A stretch of 64,000 nt of DNA from contig NZ_LN889782.1 in assembly GCF_900009145.1 (NCBI RefSeq), positions 858,235 through 922,234 of the forward strand, written 5' to 3'. The translations under genes and the position numbers were made by a program. Below are positions 60,089-64,000 of this stretch, piece by piece (position 1 is the first letter of the stretch; each line of letters starts with the position of its first letter). A model generated the notes under the pieces. It made no database searches, had not been told where the DNA came from, and saw only the letters and a program-made list of their open reading frames with translations. This DNA is from Planktothrix tepida PCC 9214. Lineage in GTDB: Bacteria; Cyanobacteriota; Cyanobacteriia; Cyanobacteriales; Microcoleaceae.

Positions 60089-60777
60089 CGTTTTAAATAC
60101 TAATCACAACCTTACCTAACAACTAAACCGGAGACTATCAGCGTATCCTAAACATTACATTTAGGTATTAGCTTCTGACTCCATCTCTCACCCTCATAAC
60201 ATAAGCTTTAGATTTGTAGCTACCTAACAGTATTCGACCTCTGTAGGAGTATATGAGGGATTTTAACGTTCCTTGAAAATGGGGTTATTGCCTTTAGAAT
60301 CTCTCTTTCTGCCGGGGTACTTTTGGGAGTCTTAGTAAGTGTTCAGGTTAAAACCTTACCTTTTGTAGATGATGAATACAAGTCTCTACTTTTCCCCTTG
60401 TTCTTTTGAACGCAGCGTGTCAAATCATTTCGCTACTTAATAATAACGACAGTTCAAGACGAGTGTTCACTTTCGTTATTCATTGGCAATTGGCTAGAGA
60501 ACTACTTAGACATTTGATTTATGTCCGATTTCCCGTTATTCCCAGCTTCAGTGTTTTGATAATCAGTCTAGCACTGTGGGAATTGCCGTATCTCTTTGGT
60601 TCTGGCTACCGTAGGTGATAGTTTGTACCATTGACTCCGAGATTGACCTTCCTTTAAGGCCACATTTTCAAAGTTAAGACAGGCTCGATTGGATTTATTG
60701 TGTACCAATTGTTTGTACCTATCTCCCTGTTTACGTTTTGGGTTTTAACCCTCGACTCTGACAGGAACGTCTCGCAC

Positions 60778-60891
60778 AACCTACTTTATTATATCTTAAG
60801 CTGTTGCAAATTAATAGCACCAATGGGAACAAACTGTTAATCTCAGGATTAACAGTGACTTGCTTAAGGGAATATTCCGATTAGCGCTGGA
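60778..60891 (-). other. 5' exon of the intron site with hairpin
   Basis: 114 bp between the intron 5' end and the stop of the minus-strand 228-codon gene. It contains the perfect hairpin ACTGTTAATC/GATTAACAGT (60833-60856, loop TCAG), a likely terminator of that gene. The intron sits about 56 bp downstream of the hairpin. Confidence 0.6.
60833..60856 (-). terminator. Hairpin after the 60892-61503 gene
   Basis: A perfect 10-bp inverted repeat ACTGTTAATC-TCAG-GATTAACAGT, 36 bp after the stop of the minus-strand gene. In that direction it is followed by TTTGTTCCC, a weak U-tract. Confidence 0.6.
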
Positions 60892-61503
60892 CTAGGCTGT
60901 AGCTTGGGTGAGTTCTTGCCACCGTTGATGCCACAGTTGCATGGCTGTTTCCCCTTCGGGTAAATCGGCAAATTCTTGGCTTTGTTGTTGAAGTTCAGGA
61001 GCTAATCGTTCTAAGGAGTCAAAGCTATTACAATAATGTAAAATTGTTTTCCAGCCTTCGTGCCATTGTTGACCAGCCTGTTCACGCTCACGAATGGGTT
61101 TGAGTCGTTCTTCTTCTTGGGCTTGTCGTTGAGCTTCGAGTTTAAAGTATTGAGATTTTTTCGCCCAAGCTGAACGCCATTCTTCTAAAACAACAGGGCT
61201 ATACTGATTTTTATAGTGCTTGACTTCTAAACTGAGCATTTCTCCTAATTGCTCTAAGCTGGATCGCTCGCTACAATTTTGAATTGAATCTAACCCCGTT
61301 TCTTTCCACAGGGGTAAGCGACGATAACTGACGAAAACCGCTTTTTTCTGTTGAATTTTTACCCAAATTTGATGGGGCCAGAATTCTAGGCGCTCAATGT
61401 GTCGGGGCGCAATACTGAGTAAGGTGGCAACTTCTAACCAGACACGGGCTAGGGGCCATTGACTCGGCACAATAACTCCAGCCTTGATTAAATTTTGAGA
61501 CAT
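60892..61503 (-). CDS. Conserved cyanobacterial hypothetical protein
   Basis: About 203 residues from ATG 61503. The promoter TAGACT-17-TATAAT (61606-61578) ends so close to the longest possible start (61578) that the internal ATG with AGGTG seven bases before is preferred; the longest frame would have 228 residues. The N-terminal half (AGVIVPSQWPLARVWLEVAT, then RLEFWPHQIWVKIQQKKAVF) is well ordered and the middle is charged and helical (ERLKPIREREQAG) with Trp/Gln-rich repeats of 'WHEGWKTIL' and 'LWHQRWQELT'. I do not recognise the family or function. A hairpin terminator follows. Confidence 0.6.
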   Translation of the reverse strand: MSQNLIKAGVIVPSQWPLARVWLEVATLLSIAPRHIERLEFWPHQIWVKIQQKKAVFVSYRRLPLWKETGLDSIQNCSERSSLEQLGEMLSLEVKHYKNQYSPVVLEEWRSAWAKKSQYFKLEAQRQAQEEERLKPIREREQAGQQWHEGWKTILHYCNSFDSLERLAPELQQQSQEFADLPEGETAMQLWHQRWQELTQATA

Positions 61504-61577
61504 GGGCAAACACCTAGATTCTGGACGATCATTTTCCCAAATACTAGATATAGCGTTATTATTGGGATATCTCATCA

Positions 61578-61606
61578 ATTATACCCTAAATCTAGTGTTT
61601 AGTCTA
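61578..61606 (-). promoter_or_regulatory. Sigma-70-type promoter of the 60892-61503 gene
   Basis: Minus-strand -35-like TAGACT (61601-61606), a 17-base spacer and a perfect -10 TATAAT (61578-61583). Transcription would start near 61571, giving a leader of about 68 bases to ATG 61503. Confidence 0.55.
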
Positions 61607-61786
61607 GGTGTTGAGTTAGAAAAACTGGTGTTAGAGGAGGACAAGAAGGCCAAAATTGTTGGCTGGGATACAGCACGGTGAGCAAAAGTCTTATTGAGAA
61701 TAGATTCTATATAATAGCAGAAGTTGACACCGTTGACACAAAGTAATAATGGGACATTACAATTTCAGGTTTTAGAAGGAGAAATA

Positions 61787-62182
61787 ATGAAAATCAATAA
61801 AATCCATCACATTGCAATTATTTGTTCTAATTATCAAAAATCAAAGAATTTTTATGTCAATCTTTTAGGGTTTGAAATTATTGAAGAAACCTTTAGAAAA
61901 GAACGAAATTCTTATAAATTAGATCTGCGAGTCGGAACTCAAGATCAGATTGAGTTATTTTCATTTCCTAATCCTCCCCAAAGACCGAATCAACCGGAAG
62001 CCTGTGGCTTAAGACATTTAGCCTTTGAAGTCGATAATATTGACCAAAGCGTTGCCGATTTATTAGGGAAGGGGATTTGTGTAGAACCGATTCGCCGAGA
62101 TGAAATAACAGGAAAACGATATACATTTTTTAAAGATCCTGATAATTTGCCATTGGAAATTTATCAAAAAAATGTAGGTTAA
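61787..62182 (+). CDS. VOC (glyoxalase/bleomycin resistance) family protein
   Basis: 131 residues from ATG 61787, set by AAGGAG (61777-61782); the frame from 61724 adds 21 unrelated residues. The fold has the beta-alpha-beta-beta-beta repeats of the vicinal oxygen chelate family: INKIHHIAIICSNYQKSKNF, LRHLAFEVDNIDQSVADLL and the C-terminal FFKDPDNLPLEIYQK. The metal-binding His, His/Glu and Glu (HHIAI, RHLAF, LEIY) are in place. It is most like the YaeR/GloA-type proteins, which include lactoylglutathione lyase-related enzymes. Substrate not determined. Confidence 0.8.
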   Translation: MKINKIHHIAIICSNYQKSKNFYVNLLGFEIIEETFRKERNSYKLDLRVGTQDQIELFSFPNPPQRPNQPEACGLRHLAFEVDNIDQSVADLLGKGICVEPIRRDEITGKRYTFFKDPDNLPLEIYQKNVG

Positions 62183-62252
62183 TCGGGAATGAGTAGGGGA
62201 GGGTGAGTTAAGACAAATCTTGAATATTATGACTGTGTTAACCCCCCTCAAA

Positions 62253-62642
62253 TTAATCTCGAATCACGGAAGTATTGCCCGATGCTTGTTGCCAGAGGTG
62301 ATAGAGTAATGATTCGGTGCGATCGCCTAAAACCGTGAGAAAAATTCCACTTTCACCCTCTGGATCAACAGTAATCCAAGTTCCAGTTAAACTGACTTCA
62401 ATGGTTTCTGTATCCGCCACACATAAGGCAATTGCTTCTGAGCGTTGTTGACGAACAGCCGCCTCTAACATCGACAAGGTGGAGACATTGACAGGTAACA
62501 GAAACGAGGCAGAACTCGGTTCAACAACCATCGTTTGACCCATTCGCATGGCCAACTTCACCCGCAGTGCCACCAGTTGTTCTGGAGATTGACTAAGATG
62601 CTCAATATGAAACGCTGTTTCCGTATAAGTTAACTTCAGCAT
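62253..62642 (-). CDS. Conserved cyanobacterial hypothetical protein
   Basis: 129 residues from ATG 62642 (MLKLTYTETAFHIEHLSQSP). The longer frame from 62669 adds nine. The sequence LVALRVKLAMRMGQTMVVEP and SASFLLPVNVSTLSMLEAAV is characteristic of an alr0857-like conserved family as I remember it, with a beta-rich second half (DTETIEVSLTGTWITVDPEG). Function unknown. It is followed by the VOC gene on the other strand (convergent) and is 67 bp downstream of the HNH gene on the same strand. Confidence 0.62.
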   Translation of the reverse strand: MLKLTYTETAFHIEHLSQSPEQLVALRVKLAMRMGQTMVVEPSSASFLLPVNVSTLSMLEAAVRQQRSEAIALCVADTETIEVSLTGTWITVDPEGESGIFLTVLGDRTESLLYHLWQQASGNTSVIRD

Positions 62643-62709
62643 TGATTTTGAATCCCTTTTAAAAGCCAAGGGTTTGTTGACGGTGGACGGTTAGCTGTTC
62701 ACCGATACC

Positions 62710-63216
62710 CTACAACCCTTGCCAGAAATATTCGGCGAAAGCAACAACTGGGTGGATGGGGGCTTTGGGTTTCGTGCGTAACGGCATTCGAGCTTCTTCA
62801 GGAGTGCGATTGCCTTTAGTGGTATTGCAACGTTCACAAGCCGTGACCACGTTATCCCAGGTATGAGTACCCCCACGAGAACGGGGAAAGACGTGATCGA
62901 TGGTTAATCGTTTTGTACTCCCGCAATATTGGCAGCATTGGTGATCTCGTCGCAGAATTTCCCGACGGTTTACCGGGGGAACCTTCCAAATTCGTTCTTG
63001 ACCAGCTATCGTTAAACGAATTTGCGCTGGAACGTGAAGTACCAAACTCGGAGAATGGACAAACCAACCGGAGTCATTGGAATTAAGATCCAGAGGTTCA
63101 GCTTTTCCGGTCACTAACAAACCAATTGCCCGTTTGATATTGACTCGGTTCATGGGCAAATAATTGGGGGAGAATACGACCACAGATTGCCTTAATACGT
63201 CAGTTGGGCTGGTCAC
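62710..63216 (-). CDS. HNH endonuclease
   Basis: 168 residues. The N-terminal part (VVVFSPNYLPMNRVNIKRAI then GLLVTGKAEPLDL) is typical of a cyanobacteria-rich HNH group. The HNH core is CCQYCGSTKRLTIDHVFPRS, then RGGTHTWDNVVTACERCNTT, with DH, N and H equivalents and two CxxC zinc pairs. KGNRTPEEARMPL closes the domain. These single-domain nucleases are widespread and mostly uncharacterised; some take part in defence or DNA repair. The start at 63216 is followed by a divergent promoter region shared with the RHH gene. Confidence 0.85.
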   Translation of the reverse strand: MTSPTDVLRQSVVVFSPNYLPMNRVNIKRAIGLLVTGKAEPLDLNSNDSGWFVHSPSLVLHVPAQIRLTIAGQERIWKVPPVNRREILRRDHQCCQYCGSTKRLTIDHVFPRSRGGTHTWDNVVTACERCNTTKGNRTPEEARMPLRTKPKAPIHPVVAFAEYFWQGL

Positions 63217-63662
63217 GGCTTGACTCCATTTACACTTATTGATACAAACACAAACCCCCGCCTCTTTTTCTGATGAGGAAGCGGGGGTTCAACCGAGTTC
63301 GGTTTGGGTTTGGGTTTGGGTACAGTTCATCTCAATTTGTACCTCCCGCTTCGGTGATGAAAAAAGAATGGTGCAATCGTTAAGGGGTCAAAGTGGAATT
63401 GAGCGGATATGTTTGATGGATTGGGTTCTATTGGATCACTATAACCACTGCTAGACTGGCCCTCAACAATAGAGGTTCCGGTTTCATGATTCCAGGTAGC
63501 TCCATCAGATGAGCCTGAACCCTTGAAACGATTGGAATTTAGCCTGAATGTGGATAAGTTGATCACTTGAAAGCTGAACCTCGATATAGATAGTTTTAAT
63601 CTTACGTTATTTATACTACACTAATATTACAGAGATGTCTACCTATTCATGGAGAAAAAATT
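63217..63662. other. Divergent region with GC hairpin and TTTGGG repeats
   Basis: 446 bp between the HNH and RHH genes. AACCCCCGC (63253-63261) pairs with GCGGGGGTT (63281-63289), the strongest hairpin here, near the HNH start; it could be a transcriptional attenuator or terminator for upstream read-through. Directly after it comes GGTTTGGGTTTGGGTTTGGG (63301-63320). Two ORFs across this region look spurious. Confidence 0.55.
63253..63289. terminator. GC-rich hairpin in the HNH/RHH region
   Basis: Nine-bp stem AACCCCCGC/GCGGGGGTT with a further CCTC/GAGG pairing inside and a two-A bulge. No U-tract follows on the plus side; on the minus side the sequence after the arm is TTTGTGTTTGT, moderately U-rich. 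Confidence 0.45.
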
Positions 63663-63998
63663 ATGTATACCCTTCCTCGGACTTCAACGACTGATATGGA
63701 AGTGACAAGCATTCGCCTAGAACGGGAACTCAAAGAAAGATTAAAAGGACTGGCTAAGAATAAAGGCTATCAAGCCCTGATTCGAGACATACTGTGGAAT
63801 TATGTCCAACAAAAATCAGGAGATTATCGCCCGTCATTGACCAGAGAAGATATCCGTGCCCATATTTCCGCCATTGCAGAACAAGAAGAACGCTGTGTCT
63901 TAACAGGAAAAATTATTCGACCGAAAGAGGAAATGTTTTTAGGACTTACATTTCAAGGCGATATGGTTCCTCTGAGTGTGGAGAGTTTAGATGGTTAG
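63663..63998 (+). CDS. Ribbon-helix-helix domain protein
   Basis: 111 residues with a complete stop at 63996-63998. The RHH core is TSIRLERELKERLKGLAKNK followed by YQALIRDILWNYVQQKSGDY (residues about 15-55), the DNA-binding beta strand and two helices of MetJ/Arc/CopG proteins. The C-terminal half (DIRAHISAIAEQEERCVLTG then IIRPKEEMFLGLTFQGD) looks like a separate small domain of unknown role, common in cyanobacteria. GGAGAAAAAATT precedes the ATG. No toxin partner is visible within the window, but the gene ends two bases before its edge. Confidence 0.7.
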   Translation: MYTLPRTSTTDMEVTSIRLERELKERLKGLAKNKGYQALIRDILWNYVQQKSGDYRPSLTREDIRAHISAIAEQEERCVLTGKIIRPKEEMFLGLTFQGDMVPLSVESLDG

Positions 63999-64000
63999 TT

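Larger units (their letters stand above)
58276..60777 (-). mobile_element. Group II intron with reverse transcriptase
   Basis: Complete retroelement on the minus strand. The 5' end is GTGCGAGACGTT at 60777, the usual GUGYG start. About 690 bases of ribozyme domains I-III precede the RT gene. Domain V is at 58318-58351 and a probable domain VI follows (bulged A in the GTTGCAAAGCCCTCATCG stem). The 3' end is placed at CCCCTAAT, near 58276, after comparing it with common cyanobacterial introns; this end may be off by a base or two. It sits in intergenic DNA 114 bp downstream of a minus-strand gene, after a perfect 10-bp hairpin. Confidence 0.9.

Noticed and set aside
63239..63566. Two small ORFs in the HNH/RHH intergenic region
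   Set aside because: They translate a hairpin and the TTTGGG repeat, have no ribosome site and no protein-like pattern.

Overview
The window is chromosomal DNA of a cyanobacterium, most likely a filamentous Oscillatoriales species of the Planktothrix/Microcoleus type (genus is an inference). Support comes from the many HIP1 octamers (GCGATCGC, e.g. 5204, 19626, 37170, 48077, 54840), cyanobacteria-specific families (DUF1824, a YaaW-like protein, a Ycf29/Rre1-type regulator, a P-loop DnaB intein plus one at the Synechocystis DnaB site), the asd-dapA-rnj and tig-clpP-clpX block known from Synechocystis, and AT-rich intergenic DNA full of heptamer and octamer repeats. No rRNA or tRNA gene and no CRISPR array was recognised.

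Layout. 1-4.9 kb: partial Na+/H+ antiporter, YaaW-like protein, O-antigen-ligase-like protein, ABM monooxygenase, a broken PIN toxin behind an intact antitoxin, and an orphan ParA. 5-10.1 kb: pgi, an octamer minisatellite, a LuxR-type response regulator, and a feo iron operon in which FeoB is split into two overlapping frames. 10.1-16.6 kb: phosphatase, YbaB, murB and murC, then thrC with a MoaD/ThiS-like sulfur carrier. 16.8-25.5 kb: rnj, dapA and asd (minus) divergent from tig, clpP and clpX (plus); clpX is interrupted by a C9 tract. 25.5-38.9 kb: cell-surface polysaccharide region (glycoside hydrolase, Spy-like protein, esterase, two GT-A-like glycosyltransferases, GT10, ABC exporter with a histidine-kinase-like tail, GT4, GT39-like, N-truncated acyltransferase 3, GT2-GtrA fusion). 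39-47.4 kb: gloB, rplI, a minus-strand two-gene AAA ATPase/TOPRIM-like module, then dnaB with two inteins. 47.4-55.9 kb: SMR transporter, FKBP, phasin-like and zinc-ribbon proteins, orphan antitoxins, a PD-(D/E)XK-like protein, a repeat-rich spacer, hemC, GH108 lysozyme, glgA, DUF1824. 56-64 kb: IS200-like tnpA overlapping a pentapeptide gene, a complete 2.5-kb group II intron, and small conserved proteins including HNH and ribbon-helix-helix proteins.

The best candidate for a little-described system is the AAA/TOPRIM pair at 40.8-43.5 kb. The two genes are joined stop-to-start (TAGATG), lie between rplI and dnaB (often neighbours in bacteria) on the opposite strand, and follow an apparent truncated third reading frame. 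The design resembles PARIS/OLD-type nuclease defence, but this is inference. Several other loci look decayed (PIN toxin, acyltransferase, intron HNH domain, intein 1 endonuclease) or frameshifted (clpX, feoB); clpX in particular may be a sequencing error in a homopolymer.
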